Below, one piece after another: positions 44,118 to 53,884 of a stretch of 64,000 nt of DNA. The stretch is from Parabacteroides distasonis (GTDB taxonomy: Bacteria; Bacteroidota; Bacteroidia; Bacteroidales; Tannerellaceae). The stretch is taken from the NCBI GenBank assembly GCA_021531775.1, contig JAFBIU010000006.1:62001-126000 (forward strand). Direction: 5' to 3'. Positions within the stretch are counted from its first letter, which is position 1, and each line of letters opens with the position of its first letter. Below the pieces are notes generated by a model, which made no database searches, was not told where the DNA came from, and worked only from the letters and a program-made list of their open reading frames with translations. A program made the position numbers and the translations under genes.

Positions 44118-45332
44118 ATGAGTTCTATCAAATTAAATACAATTGAAGAGGCTGTTGCGGATTTCCGCGAAGGCAAGTTTGTCATTGTGGTGGATGATGA
44201 GGATCGTGAGAATGAAGGTGACCTGATCATTGCTGCCGAAAAGGCAACACCGGAGAAGATCAATTTCATGCTGATCCATGCACGGGGAGTGCTGTGTGCA
44301 CCCATTACCGTATCGCGTTGCGAAGAATTGGATTTGCCTCATCAGGTCGTCAACAACACCTCTGTATTGGGAACACCTTTTACCGTGACGATTGACAAAT
44401 TGGAGGGTTGTTCGACCGGTGTGTCGGCAGCTGACCGTGCGGCCACTATCCGTGCGTTGGCCGATCCGACCTCTACACCGGAGACATTCGGTCGCCCCGG
44501 ACACATCAATCCGTTGTATGCACAGGAGAAGGGTGTACTTCGTCGGGCCGGACATACCGAAGCCAGTGTCGATATGTGCCGCTTGGCTGGACTCTATCCG
44601 GCTGCTGCCTTGATGGAGATCATGAACGAAGATGGTACGATGGCTCGTCTGCCCCAATTGAAGGAGATGGCGGACAAGTATGACATCAAGCTGATCTCCA
44701 TTGCCGATTTGATTGCCTATCGCTTGAAAAAAGAGTCGATTGTTGAAAAGGGGGAAGAGGTGGATATGCCGACGGCATACGGCCACTTCCGGCTGATTCC
44801 TTTCTGTCAGAAGAGCAATGGCCTGGAACACATTGCCATCATCAAGGGGGATGTAAGTGGTGAGGAACCGGTATTGGTACGTGTGCACTCCTCTTGTGCG
44901 ACAGGCGACATCTTTGCCTCCAAGCGATGCGATTGTGGTGAGCAACTGCACAAAGCCTTGGAAATGATCGAGGCCGAGGGCCGTGGAGCCGTGATCTATC
45001 TGAACCAAGAGGGCCGTGGCATTGGTCTGATGGAGAAGATGAAGGCCTACAAATTACAGGAGAATGGCATGGATACGGTGGATGCCAACATCTGTTTGGG
45101 CCATCAGGCGGATGAACGTGACTATGGTGTAGGTGCTCAGATCCTTCGCCATTTGGGTATTACGAAGATGCGCCTGATCAGCAACAATCCGGTGAAACGT
45201 GTCGGCCTGGAGGCTTACGGTCTGTCCGTCGTGGAGAATGTCCCCATCGAGATTGCTCCCAATCCCTACAACGAGTTCTACATGAAGACCAAGAAGGAAC
45301 GCATGGGCCATTTGTTGCACAATATCAAATAA
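44118..45332 (+). CDS. ribBA: Bifunctional 3,4-dihydroxy-2-butanone 4-phosphate synthase / GTP cyclohydrolase II
   Basis: A 404-aa riboflavin-pathway enzyme. The N-terminal DHBP synthase half has the acidic [16 protein letters not shown] and [10 protein letters not shown]. The C-terminal GTP cyclohydrolase II half has the zinc-site [17 protein letters not shown], then NQEGRGIGL and the DYGVGAQIL and [14 protein letters not shown] segments. It supplies both precursors for lumazine synthase. The aminotransferase gene starts 29 nt after its stop and may be read through. Confidence 0.97.
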   Translation: MSSIKLNTIEEAVADFREGKFVIVVDDEDRENEGDLIIAAEKATPEKINFMLIHARGVLCAPITVSRCEELDLPHQVVNNTSVLGTPFTVTIDKLEGCSTGVSAADRAATIRALADPTSTPETFGRPGHINPLYAQEKGVLRRAGHTEASVDMCRLAGLYPAAALMEIMNEDGTMARLPQLKEMADKYDIKLISIADLIAYRLKKESIVEKGEEVDMPTAYGHFRLIPFCQKSNGLEHIAIIKGDVSGEEPVLVRVHSSCATGDIFASKRCDCGEQLHKALEMIEAEGRGAVIYLNQEGRGIGLMEKMKAYKLQENGMDTVDANICLGHQADERDYGVGAQILRHLGITKMRLISNNPVKRVGLEAYGLSVVENVPIEIAPNPYNEFYMKTKKERMGHLLHNIK

Positions 45333-45361
45333 GCGAATTCATTCATAACAAAAAGAAAAAT

Positions 45362-46552
45362 ATGCAAGTATCAGATCGTTTAGCAAGTCTCTCACCCTCG
45401 GCTACATTAGCCATGTCGCAGAAGAGCGGTGAGTTAAAAGCACAAGGTGTGGATGTGATCAACCTGAGTGTTGGTGAACCCGACTTCAACACACCGGATC
45501 ATATCAAGGAAGCTGCCAAGCAGGCCATTGACGAGAACTATTCCCGTTATTCTCCCGTAGCTGGTTATCCGGCTTTGCGCAATGCCATCGTGGCCAAGTT
45601 GAAGAATGAGAATGGTTTGGACTATACGGCCAATCAGATCTCTTGTGCCAATGGTGCCAAGCAGTCTGTCTGCAACACCATTCTGGCCCTGATCAATGCA
45701 GGAGATGAGGTGATCATCCCGGCTCCCTTCTGGGTAAGCTATCCGGAGATGGTGAAGTTGGCAGAAGGAAAACCTGTCATTGTTCCGGCAGGAATCGAAC
45801 AGGACTTTAAGATTACACCGGCTCAGCTGGAAGCAGCTATTACACCGAAGACGAAGGCTTTGATCCTTTGTTCTCCGTCCAACCCGACCGGTTCGGTCTA
45901 TGGGGCTGAAGAGTTGGCAGGTTTGGCTGAAGTGTTGAAGAAGTATCCGGAAATCATCGTCATTGCTGACGAAATCTATGAGCACATCAACTACATCGGT
46001 AAGCACCACAGCATTGCTACGATCGAGGGCATGAAGGAGCGTACCGTCATTGTGAATGGTGTTTCCAAGGCGTATGCCATGACAGGCTGGCGTATTGGTT
46101 TCATTGCAGGTCCGGAATGGATTGTCAAGGCGGTGAACAAATTGCAAGGTCAATATACCTCTGGTCCCTGCTCTGTTTCACAGAAGGCAGCCGAAGCAGC
46201 CTACACAGGAACCCAAGAGCCGGTAGAGACCATGCGTCAGGCATTTGAGCGTCGTCGCGACCTGATCGTGAAGTTGGCGAAAGAGGTTCCGGGCTTTGAG
46301 GTAAACAAGCCGGAAGGTGCTTTCTACCTCTTCCCGAAGTGTAGCTACTATTTCGGCAAGAGTGACGGCAACCGTACGATCCAGACAGCCGATGATTTGG
46401 CTATGTATCTGTTGGAAGTGGGTCATGTAGCCTGCGTAGGCGGTACTTCGTTCGGTGCGCCTGAGTGCATCCGTATGAGCTATGCAACCAGCGATGAAAA
46501 TATCATTGAAGCCATCCGTCGTATTCAAGCAGCTTTAGCACTGTTGAAATAA
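45362..46552 (+). CDS. aspC: Class I aspartate-type aminotransferase
   Basis: A 396-aa PLP enzyme of the aminotransferase I/II family, subgroup I-gamma-like. The N-terminal VINLSVGEPDFNTPDHI, the cofactor-contact LCSPSNPTGSVY and IADEIYEHI, and the Schiff-base Lys near 236 in GVSKAYAMTGWRIGF are all present, with the C-terminal Arg in CIRMSYATS binding the substrate carboxylate. Transamination of aspartate and 2-oxoglutarate is the likely reaction; the symbol reflects family resemblance, not a test. It ends before two tandem hairpins. Confidence 0.88.
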   Translation: MQVSDRLASLSPSATLAMSQKSGELKAQGVDVINLSVGEPDFNTPDHIKEAAKQAIDENYSRYSPVAGYPALRNAIVAKLKNENGLDYTANQISCANGAKQSVCNTILALINAGDEVIIPAPFWVSYPEMVKLAEGKPVIVPAGIEQDFKITPAQLEAAITPKTKALILCSPSNPTGSVYGAEELAGLAEVLKKYPEIIVIADEIYEHINYIGKHHSIATIEGMKERTVIVNGVSKAYAMTGWRIGFIAGPEWIVKAVNKLQGQYTSGPCSVSQKAAEAAYTGTQEPVETMRQAFERRRDLIVKLAKEVPGFEVNKPEGAFYLFPKCSYYFGKSDGNRTIQTADDLAMYLLEVGHVACVGGTSFGAPECIRMSYATSDENIIEAIRRIQAALALLK

Positions 46553-46573
46553 GTCAGTCAATAAATATACTGG

Positions 46574-46621
46574 TTAGAGGGCCTAACTATGCTGGTTAGG
46601 CCCTCTAAGTATCATACTTAG
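46574..46621. terminator. Two tandem hairpins between convergent genes
   Basis: The first is a perfect 14-bp stem (46574-46587 with 46595-46608). The second, CTAAGTAT-C-ATACTTAG (46605-46621), overlaps its end by 4 nt, so the two compete. There is no good T-run after either on the plus strand. Confidence 0.65.
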
Positions 46622-46644
46622 GATCATTAAATAGGGTATTTCGA

Positions 46645-47241
46645 TCAAGCCTCTTTGGTCAGCTCTTCGATCTGTTGCAGAACCTCACTGCTAATGCGTT
46701 GATCACGACGATAGAAGTGGGTACCCCAAAGACCTCCCAAGAGCATGCCGAACATACCTCCACACAAGAAGCCGATGTATTCGGTTTCGCTCGACATACG
46801 ATAAACCTCCGCAAACATCCATCCGAGCCATACAATAATGAAGGGGATGCTGAACCGGAGCCAGCGAACTTTCAGCTGTTTGTAGCGGTGGATGCGTTGG
46901 CTGGCCTGAATCAAGTCACCCGTCAGCAGGTCTTTCGACTTTAACCCTTTGTGCATCCAATAGGTATAGATGACAGCTCCGATCAGGAACAAGGCTGTGA
47001 CGATACAGAAGGGAAGAGACATTCCCTGCACCTTAAACATACTGATACATAGTGGGGTGGCTATAATGGCAGCAGCACATTGCACCAACGCATCGCGACC
47101 GAGTACCTGAATCTTGTCCCGCATGGTCCGACGGATCAGTTTCTCATTGATGATGCTTTGTTTGTTCAACTTTTCGTTCAACAGATTCAATTGTTGACGC
47201 ATTTCATCGAAATCGGATATTTCTAAACGCATTGTTTCCAT
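46645..47241 (-). CDS. Membrane protein paired with ECF sigma factor
   Basis: A 198-aa protein. A helical cytoplasmic start (ISDFDEMRQQLNLLNEKLNK) is followed by two helix pairs (VQCAAAIIATPLCISMF / FCIVTALFLIGAVIYTY, and RFSIPFIIVWLGWMFAEVY / IGFLCGGMFGMLLGGLWGTHF). It lies 12 nt after an ECF sigma gene, so a sigma-regulatory role is likely. It has no FecR, zinc-finger or RskA-type anti-sigma motif I can see. The first Met (47241) is used; the fourth codon Met is an alternative. Confidence 0.72.
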   Translation of the reverse strand: METMRLEISDFDEMRQQLNLLNEKLNKQSIINEKLIRRTMRDKIQVLGRDALVQCAAAIIATPLCISMFKVQGMSLPFCIVTALFLIGAVIYTYWMHKGLKSKDLLTGDLIQASQRIHRYKQLKVRWLRFSIPFIIVWLGWMFAEVYRMSSETEYIGFLCGGMFGMLLGGLWGTHFYRRDQRISSEVLQQIEELTKEA

Positions 47242-47253
47242 TTGTGTATAAAT

Positions 47254-47730
47254 TTATTGGTTCGACATTTTTTTCAATTCTTCCTTGATTCGATAGAGAC
47301 GGACGCCCACGTTCTTGGCCGTGATACCGACAATGGCTCCGATCTCTTCGTAACTGAGATTCTCCAACCAAAGTAGCACAATGGCCCGGTCGAAGGGTTT
47401 CAATTGGTGGATCCGTTTGTGGAGCAACTGGATCTGTTGAGAGTCTTCATCTTGATCTTCAAACAGATTGATCTCCATGGAGAGGGGAACCGTGTCCAGT
47501 TTCTTTTTCCGTTCACACGAAATGCAGGTATTGAGGCTGACACGCCAGATCCAAGTCGATAGATCGCTTCGTCCTTGGAAGGAGGTGAATCCCTTCCACA
47601 GATTGATCAATACCTCTTGGAACAGGTCGTTCACTTCGTCTGCATCTTTGGAGAACATGTAGCAGACAGTATAGATTGTACTCTTATGCTGTTTGACGAT
47701 GCGTGAAAAATCTTTTTCTGTTGTTTTCAT
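47254..47730 (-). CDS. ECF (sigma-70 family) RNA polymerase sigma factor
   Basis: A 158-aa sigma factor with region 2 (YTVCYMFSKDADEVNDLFQEVLINLWKGF in outline, ending with STWIWRVSLNTC) and region 4 (LKPFDRAIVLLWLENLSYEE then GITAKNVGVRLYRIKEEL) typical of the ECF group. It directs RNA polymerase to a small regulon that cannot be identified from this window. The membrane-protein gene follows at 12 nt and is the likely regulator. No TAnnTTTG promoter is seen upstream, so it may have an autoregulated promoter. Confidence 0.9.
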   Translation of the reverse strand: MKTTEKDFSRIVKQHKSTIYTVCYMFSKDADEVNDLFQEVLINLWKGFTSFQGRSDLSTWIWRVSLNTCISCERKKKLDTVPLSMEINLFEDQDEDSQQIQLLHKRIHQLKPFDRAIVLLWLENLSYEEIGAIVGITAKNVGVRLYRIKEELKKMSNQ

Positions 47731-47816
47731 CTTGTTTCGTTTGCTGTTTTATCCATTAGACGCAAGGCGTAACGGAAAAATTACGAGGATCACCGGATTG
47801 TAAATGTTAAATAAAC

Positions 47817-47837
47817 TGAATGAAAAGGGTTCATTCA
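47817..47837 (-). terminator. Weak terminator after the PorW-like gene
   Basis: TGAATGA and TCATTCA pair perfectly (7 bp, 7-nt loop); on the minus strand they are followed by GTTTATTT. Confidence 0.5.
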
Positions 47838-47876
47838 TCCAGCCAGGTGTTTTCCTGAGCTGATGGAACGTGCGGT

Positions 47877-50800
47877 TTATTTCCGTTTCCGCGCACGTTC
47901 CCGCTCTTTCAGCTTCTCTTTATAAGCCTTTTCTTTGGCCTTACGCTCCTTCTCTTTCTCCTTTAACTTTGCTTTATAGGCCTTTTCCTTCTCTTTCCGG
48001 AGCTGTTCACGCGCTTTCATCTTCGCCTTACGATCGGCTTCTGCCTGTTTCAGTTTCGCCTTCCGATCCTGAGCCAACTGTTTCTCCCGGTCAGCCTTTG
48101 CCTTTAACAGGGTCTTCTCCTGCTCAGCCTGCAGCTTCCGCTCCGCCTCCAAATCTTGTGCTTTTTGTGCTTGTAAAGCCTTTTCTGTCTGTTGCTGTTC
48201 CTCAAAGGCCTTTCGGGCCTCCTCCTTGCGCGCCTCCTCTTCAGCAGCTTGTTGCTTCCGGATCTCCTGAATCTCTTTCAACGAAAGACCCAAATCCTCT
48301 TGCGGTTGTTCAACGACAGGTACCGTATCCGGCTTCACACCTTCGATCAATTCAGCAGGTATGACAAGATCTTTCCGCACAGTCATCGTATCTGTCATTT
48401 GCGGAACAGTATCGGGTTGAATCGGTTCGAGAGTAGGTTGCGGCTCCTCTGCCTCAGGAACGACGTCCGGTTCCGACACTTGCTCTACCGTATCGGCATC
48501 CGGCTCAGACAAGTCAGCCTCTTCCGGAACCGACTCTTGCGTAGTCTCCTCTTCCATACGAGCCTGCCAACGGGTTACCAACTCGGGAGCCAGCTCGCCA
48601 AAGTGCTCGGCAAAGAAGGTGATGTACTCATCCAAGGTCTTTCCATGCATCAAGGTCTCATAATTATCGTCAGAGATGGGCAAGACGGAAATGGCCCGAT
48701 CCAATGCGGAGGCATAGCCATCCGGTCCGTAAATCAGCTTATAATAATGTAGGATCTCATCGAAGTTGACAAAACCGCTCACCTGAAGCATCTCGATGGG
48801 CCCTGCCGTCTGGAAGGTCAAATCAAACTCCTTGACCATGAAATTGGCAAAGTTATAGGCAGCCACAGCAAACAGCAACTGATTCTTGTCCACACTTCCT
48901 TCCGGATACATCAGCAACAGTTTGTAGGGCGTATTGGGTTCGGCCGTAAAGACACGGGCCGAATCGGCCGCAGACAACGATCCATCTTCGCCCACACCAA
49001 AACGCAAGTCCCAACTCATACCTCGTACGCCCCCTTGTACCATCGCCCGACCTCGCAACACACCTTTCAACATCTCGCCGGCCAATTCACTTACGTCTGC
49101 CTTGGGGTATTTCTCCAACAAGGCCTTTAAGGCCGCCTTGAATCCTTCCGGATCGCCAGCCTGCACATAGGTCAGGGCTTCGAGGAACATGAACTTGGGC
49201 AATAGATTAGCCAAAGGATATTTCTCGCTGACCTGCTGATAATTGCGACGAACCAGGGTCGTATCGTCAGCCAGATAGGCCGTATAGGTCTGTTCGTAGA
49301 TAGAGTCTTGTACGGCATCCATCATCCGGATGTTGTATTCATAGTTGGGATCGGCAATGGCCACCGCATAATCGCTATCGGCAAACTTGTCGATCAGCTT
49401 CTGTTTGTAGGCAGCCGCCAAGGCCTCATCGTGCGTGCGAAGGGCAATCAGATAGACCTGATAATAGCTCTCCAACAGATGTTCATTCTCCGGGAAGCGA
49501 CGTTCCAACTCCTCAAAGCCCTCGACTGAGAGCGACAAATCCTCCAACTTGTCTTTATAGATCATGGCCATATTGTACAGACCATCGATGATGATCACAT
49601 TGGAAGCATCAATATCCTCTTGGGTAAACGGCAACTGTTGCAGATAGTATTCCCGTTGATGCGGATCGTCGGCAGCCACCGGATCCATACCGGACTCCAA
49701 CGAATCGGTCGGCAGGGCCTGTCCCTCTGCACCCAAGTCTGTCTCCATGGCAGCATCAGCCATCTCCGTATCGGCAGGATCGTTGAAAGTGGTCAACTCC
49801 TTCTTTTTCCGTCGCCAGTTATCTTCCAACGTACGACGACCCCACTTCTTTTGGAACTGGGTCTTACCTTGCGCTACGGTCTGAGGATTGTAGAAATAGA
49901 AGGTAGAGCCATTGGAACCGGTCGGCAAGACAATCGCATTGGTCTCCGTACCGGGACGATCGATGCCAGTTCCTTTCGCCTCCTGATCAGCCAAATAGGC
50001 CTCTTTCTCAGCCTGTTTCTTCTCCTCTTCCTCCTGTTTGATCAGGTCGGCAATGGCTTTGTCAATAACCGCCAGGCGTTCGGCTTCCGGCATCTTGGCC
50101 AATGCCTGCAAACTATCTTGCTGATGTACGGCTTCGGCATGGACCACCAGCTCGTCCAAGACGGCTGATAGTTTGGAGACACGCGGATAATCCTTGTATT
50201 CTTTCTGGATACCAGCCAAGGCTCCACTGAAACAGGGTTGAGCATGGATGTAGTCGCGCATCTGGAAATAGAGGTCGCCCAATTTAATTTGGCACAAGGC
50301 CTTGTCCATACCATTCTGCTTGCTGGAGTCAATGCCCAACTGATAGTAGGTAATGGCATTGGTCGTATCCGCCCGATTCAGATAGACATTACCCAAAGCA
50401 TAATAGACCTGATCCAGATACTCCTGGTTCTTCTGGCTCTTCGCCATCCGCTTCAAGGTCTTGACCACCTTCTGATAGTCACGACCGGCAAACACTTCGG
50501 TCTGACGGATACGGGCGGCAAACTCCAACTCGTAAGGGGGATTGGAGCGGATCACCTGTTGAAAAGCCTGATACGCCAAACCATCCAACTCCTGATCGGC
50601 ATACAATTGTCCCAAGAGATAGCGCATACGGGCCCGCTGTTTGCCATTCTTTTCGGCTTTGATGGCCGTCTTCAAATAGGGGATAGCATCTTCAAAACGC
50701 TTCTCCTTGATGAGGTAATCGGCATAGACTGCCGCATATTGATTCAGATTCTTCTTGGGAATGCCGTTGGTATTCAGCTTGGAGAGAATGTCTTCTGCCT

Positions 50801-51365
50801 CATAGAACCAACCCATCTCGGCATAGGAACGGGCCTGCCACAAACGGGCTTCAGCCACCATCTCTTCATCACCGGCATAATGACGGGCTATGTAGGAAAA
50901 GGTGGCAGAGGCTTGCAGGAAGTCGGCATTGTAGAATTGCGCTTCTCCCACCAAGAGCCAACAATGTTTCAGGAAAGGGTTATACTCCTCCTGCTCCTGC
51001 CAAGCACGTTGCTTGGGATCGTTCTTCCAACCCGGTTTCTTGGGCGGTTTGGCTTTGATGGAATGGAGTTTGATGGCTTTGTTACCCTTTTCGATAGCAC
51101 GGTCGAAGGGACCTCCGGTCGTCTGTTTCTCTTTGGGTTGGGCACTGATCGGATACATCAGGATTTGGTCGGAATAATTCTCCTTATAGCCATCCTGCAT
51201 CGCCTTCAGTGCCTCGTCGAATGCCGTCTTGCCGTTGAAATAGATGTTATAACGGGAATTAAAAGCATGATAGAAGCGGGTCGCCTTCGTGTTCTTCTTC
51301 GTACTGCACGACCAAAGCAAGAAAGCGGCAAAACAAATGCTAATGTAATAGAATCCTTTTCTCAT
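47877..51365 (-). CDS. PorW/SprE-like type IX secretion system TPR lipoprotein
   Basis: A 1162-aa lipoprotein (FAAFLLWSC, Cys20). The N-terminal part (RFYHAFNSRYNIYFNGKTAF, about 28-48) has the tyrosine/asparagine-rich pattern of PorW/SprE, then tetratricopeptide repeats run to about residue 750, for example AIPYLKTAIKAEKNGKQRAR and ALGNVYLNRADTTNAITYYQ. A Glu/Pro/Asp-rich region and a Lys/Glu/Ala-rich coiled-coil tail (residues about 1040-1162) follow. PorW/SprE supports type IX secretion and gliding in Bacteroidetes. Gut Bacteroidales without gliding also carry such genes, so the call is by likeness. The charged tail is unusually long. Confidence 0.65.
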   Translation of the reverse strand: MRKGFYYISICFAAFLLWSCSTKKNTKATRFYHAFNSRYNIYFNGKTAFDEALKAMQDGYKENYSDQILMYPISAQPKEKQTTGGPFDRAIEKGNKAIKLHSIKAKPPKKPGWKNDPKQRAWQEQEEYNPFLKHCWLLVGEAQFYNADFLQASATFSYIARHYAGDEEMVAEARLWQARSYAEMGWFYEAEDILSKLNTNGIPKKNLNQYAAVYADYLIKEKRFEDAIPYLKTAIKAEKNGKQRARMRYLLGQLYADQELDGLAYQAFQQVIRSNPPYELEFAARIRQTEVFAGRDYQKVVKTLKRMAKSQKNQEYLDQVYYALGNVYLNRADTTNAITYYQLGIDSSKQNGMDKALCQIKLGDLYFQMRDYIHAQPCFSGALAGIQKEYKDYPRVSKLSAVLDELVVHAEAVHQQDSLQALAKMPEAERLAVIDKAIADLIKQEEEEKKQAEKEAYLADQEAKGTGIDRPGTETNAIVLPTGSNGSTFYFYNPQTVAQGKTQFQKKWGRRTLEDNWRRKKKELTTFNDPADTEMADAAMETDLGAEGQALPTDSLESGMDPVAADDPHQREYYLQQLPFTQEDIDASNVIIIDGLYNMAMIYKDKLEDLSLSVEGFEELERRFPENEHLLESYYQVYLIALRTHDEALAAAYKQKLIDKFADSDYAVAIADPNYEYNIRMMDAVQDSIYEQTYTAYLADDTTLVRRNYQQVSEKYPLANLLPKFMFLEALTYVQAGDPEGFKAALKALLEKYPKADVSELAGEMLKGVLRGRAMVQGGVRGMSWDLRFGVGEDGSLSAADSARVFTAEPNTPYKLLLMYPEGSVDKNQLLFAVAAYNFANFMVKEFDLTFQTAGPIEMLQVSGFVNFDEILHYYKLIYGPDGYASALDRAISVLPISDDNYETLMHGKTLDEYITFFAEHFGELAPELVTRWQARMEEETTQESVPEEADLSEPDADTVEQVSEPDVVPEAEEPQPTLEPIQPDTVPQMTDTMTVRKDLVIPAELIEGVKPDTVPVVEQPQEDLGLSLKEIQEIRKQQAAEEEARKEEARKAFEEQQQTEKALQAQKAQDLEAERKLQAEQEKTLLKAKADREKQLAQDRKAKLKQAEADRKAKMKAREQLRKEKEKAYKAKLKEKEKERKAKEKAYKEKLKERERARKRK

Positions 51366-51395
51366 GCGTATTCTTCCCTATCGACCCGAAGGGGC

Positions 51396-52211
51396 TTATG
51401 TGTAAGAACGGTTCAATAACTGTTTTATTGCTTTCGTCACCAAAAAGAACAGGACCAGAACCAAAATGATGAAGGCTCCCGAAGGAACATTCAAGAAATA
51501 GGAGAGGAGCAGACCGGCTACACATCCCACGAATCCGATCACAACGCTTCCCCACATCATCTGCTTAAAATCGGAGGTAAACAGGTTGGCTGTTGCTTGC
51601 GGAAGTGTCAATAGACTGATCAGCAACATAATGCCAACCAATCGGATGGATAGCACAATGGTCACGGCTATGAAACACATCATGGCATATTCGATGCAAC
51701 GTACCGGCAGCTGTTGCGTCATCGCAAAGTCTCGGTCGAAGGCCACATAGACAATGGCACGCCTGAACAGTGCAAAGAAAAGGAGGAGGGCCCCTACCAA
51801 TGTGGCGATATGGATCAGATCACTGGGCGAGATGGTCAGGATGTTGCCAAAGAGATAGGCTGACAGATTGGGAGCATAACCGGGCGTCAAGAAGATGAAG
51901 ATGACCCCCAAGGCCATGCCCAACGACCAGACACTGGCAATGGCAGAATCTTCCCGCAGGTATTGGCGTGAACTGGCCCACTCCACACCCAAGGCGGCCA
52001 GTATCGAAAAGAGGAGTGCCATCCCTACCGGATTCAACCCCAAATAGAAGCCCAATCCCAACCCGCCAAAAGAGGCATGGGTAATGCCTCCGCTGATGAA
52101 GACCAACCGACGCGACACAATGTAAGTACCTACCATACCACAGGCGATGGCTGTCAGCAGGCTACCCAGCAATGCATACTGAAAAAAGGTGTATTCCAAC
52201 AGATTCTCCAT
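51396..52211 (-). CDS. Metal (zinc/manganese) ABC transporter permease, ABC-3 family
   Basis: A 271-aa inner-membrane permease with about eight helices. YTFFQYALLGSLLTAIACGM starts it, then GGITHASFGGLGLGFYLG (the ABC-3 signature around TM2), GNILTISPSDL, and TLPQATANLF before the last helices. It would move Zn2+ or Mn2+ with an ATPase and binding protein, neither of which is in this window. ATG 52211 is preferred to a GTG nine nt upstream. It sits between a small membrane protein and the PorW-like gene in a same-strand run. Confidence 0.9.
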   Translation of the reverse strand: MENLLEYTFFQYALLGSLLTAIACGMVGTYIVSRRLVFISGGITHASFGGLGLGFYLGLNPVGMALLFSILAALGVEWASSRQYLREDSAIASVWSLGMALGVIFIFLTPGYAPNLSAYLFGNILTISPSDLIHIATLVGALLLFFALFRRAIVYVAFDRDFAMTQQLPVRCIEYAMMCFIAVTIVLSIRLVGIMLLISLLTLPQATANLFTSDFKQMMWGSVVIGFVGCVAGLLLSYFLNVPSGAFIILVLVLFFLVTKAIKQLLNRSYT

Positions 52212-52221
52212 GACCAGCACA

Positions 52222-52650
52222 TTAGGTAAAACGTCGTTCGCCCACGATCAAGAATGCCTCATCTTTCAAGGCATCAGGTAACTGGATTCCACGCAACTGG
52301 AGACTACGTAACCAACCGGCCACCTCCACCTCCTGCAGGGTAAAGAGAACTTCCCGAAACTCTTCGACCGCCTCCTCTTCATAGGCATCCGACTCGACTC
52401 CTTGGAAACGATCCAACTCCTCATCGTTGTAGTATTCGATGGATTTGCTGACAGCGGCCAGCAAACTATCCCGTTCACAGGTCTCATGCTGTCCGCAACA
52501 CTCTTCCGGAATCTCCTGTGGATCGGGTATCTTATCAATCTCACCTCGTTCCAACATGGCTTGTAGTTTCCGATTCCGGAAATAGCCGGCTATGGCAGCC
52601 ACTACCCCCAACAACAACAAGACACCTATGATAATCAAAACAATCTGCAT
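52222..52650 (-). CDS. Small membrane-anchored protein of unknown function
   Basis: A 142-aa protein: one N-terminal membrane helix (IVLIIIGVLLLLGVVAAIAG), a short basic stretch, then a soluble part with EECCGQHETCERDSL (three Cys near 51-59) and a Glu/Asp-rich second half. It might bind metal through the Cys/His cluster, which would suit the neighbouring metal permease, but this is inference. It starts 3 nt after aroA and ends 10 nt before the permease ATG. I do not recognise a named family. Confidence 0.75.
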   Translation of the reverse strand: MQIVLIIIGVLLLLGVVAAIAGYFRNRKLQAMLERGEIDKIPDPQEIPEECCGQHETCERDSLLAAVSKSIEYYNDEELDRFQGVESDAYEEEAVEEFREVLFTLQEVEVAGWLRSLQLRGIQLPDALKDEAFLIVGERRFT

Positions 52651-52653
52651 CGT

Positions 52654-53877
52654 CTATCTGATCTCAAATCCAACACATTTCAAATCGTCCCAATAGTGGG
52701 GATAGCTCTTGCTCACAACTTCCGGAGAGGCAATCTCAATGCCGGTTGGCAAGATACATGCTGCTGGAGCAAAGGCCATGGCCATCCGATGATCCTCGTA
52801 GGTGGCAATGACCGGATGAGCCTCTGGTTCACATCGTTCACCCCGCCACTCCAAGATACGGTCTTCCGTATCTATCAGGACATAGCCTAACTTCCGCAGT
52901 TCAGCCTTCAATGCCTCCATGCGGTCGGTCTCCTTTATCTTGAGGGACTGCAACCCCGTGAAACGGAACGGAATCTCCAGAAGGGTACAGGTCACCACAA
53001 AGGTCTGTGCCAAGTCCGGTTCATTGACAAAGTCGTAATGCAGGACATCAGCCCGCTGTCCATTACGGAACAGACGAACTCCACGGTCTGTAAATTCAGT
53101 ACCTACCCCTAACTGTTCGAATAGTTTAGCTCCTGCCGCATCACCCTGTGCACTCTGTTCAAAGAGCCCCAGCAATTCAATTTCCGGACAATCGGACAAG
53201 GCCATGATCTCATACCAATAGGAGGCTGCACTCCAATCCGATTCCACCGCAAAGTGAATCGGCTGGTAGGATTGAGGTGCCACACGAATGGTTTGCCCAC
53301 TCCATTCGGCCTGCACACCATAAGCTGCCATCAACTGAAGGGTCATACGGATGTAGGGTTGGGAGATAATATCACCCTCCAGATGAAGCGTCACACCCTG
53401 TTCTGTCAAGGGAGCAATCATCAAAATGGCCGAGATGTATTGCGAACTGACATTGCCTGCCAAGGAGATTTCTCCACCCTGTAAGGCTGTTCCCTGAATA
53501 CGTAAGGGAGGGTAGCCCTCCTTTTCCAAGTATTCGATGTGGGCTCCCAACTGGTTCAATGCTGCAACCAACACCCGGATCGGACGGTTCTTCATCCGTT
53601 CCGTACCGGTAATGGTCCATTCACCGATTCGCTTCGAAAGGAAAGCAGTCAGGAAACGCATGGTCGTACCCGCAGCTCCCACGTTGAAATCACAACCGTT
53701 GGAATGCAACGCCTGCACCATCAGACGTGTATCATCGCAATCTGAAAGATTCGCTACTTCATACGGACTTTGGCTCAATGCGTTCAAGATTAAAGCCCGG
53801 TTACAGATACTTTTGGAAGCTGGCAATTGAATGGAAACGGGAAGCCACTGCTTGGGTGCTGTTATCTGATAATTCAT
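52654..53877 (-). CDS. aroA: 3-phosphoshikimate 1-carboxyvinyltransferase (EPSP synthase)
   Basis: A 407-aa enzyme of the shikimate pathway joining shikimate 3-phosphate and phosphoenolpyruvate. LPASKSICNRALIL holds the Lys and Arg that bind both substrates; NVGAAGTTMRFLTAF, RMKNRPIRVL, LKIKETDRMEAL and EDHRMAMAFAPAA are the conserved motifs. The second Met (ATG 53877) is used because the codon before it is GTG. It starts 7 nt after the endonuclease-like gene and is followed by a small membrane protein at 3 nt. Confidence 0.96.
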   Translation of the reverse strand: MNYQITAPKQWLPVSIQLPASKSICNRALILNALSQSPYEVANLSDCDDTRLMVQALHSNGCDFNVGAAGTTMRFLTAFLSKRIGEWTITGTERMKNRPIRVLVAALNQLGAHIEYLEKEGYPPLRIQGTALQGGEISLAGNVSSQYISAILMIAPLTEQGVTLHLEGDIISQPYIRMTLQLMAAYGVQAEWSGQTIRVAPQSYQPIHFAVESDWSAASYWYEIMALSDCPEIELLGLFEQSAQGDAAGAKLFEQLGVGTEFTDRGVRLFRNGQRADVLHYDFVNEPDLAQTFVVTCTLLEIPFRFTGLQSLKIKETDRMEALKAELRKLGYVLIDTEDRILEWRGERCEPEAHPVIATYEDHRMAMAFAPAACILPTGIEIASPEVVSKSYPHYWDDLKCVGFEIR

Positions 53878-53884
53878 CACAACC

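Noticed and set aside
50238-51419. 393-codon open frame on the plus strand opposite the PorW-like gene
   Set aside because: Antisense to a strong coding region; open only because of codon bias.
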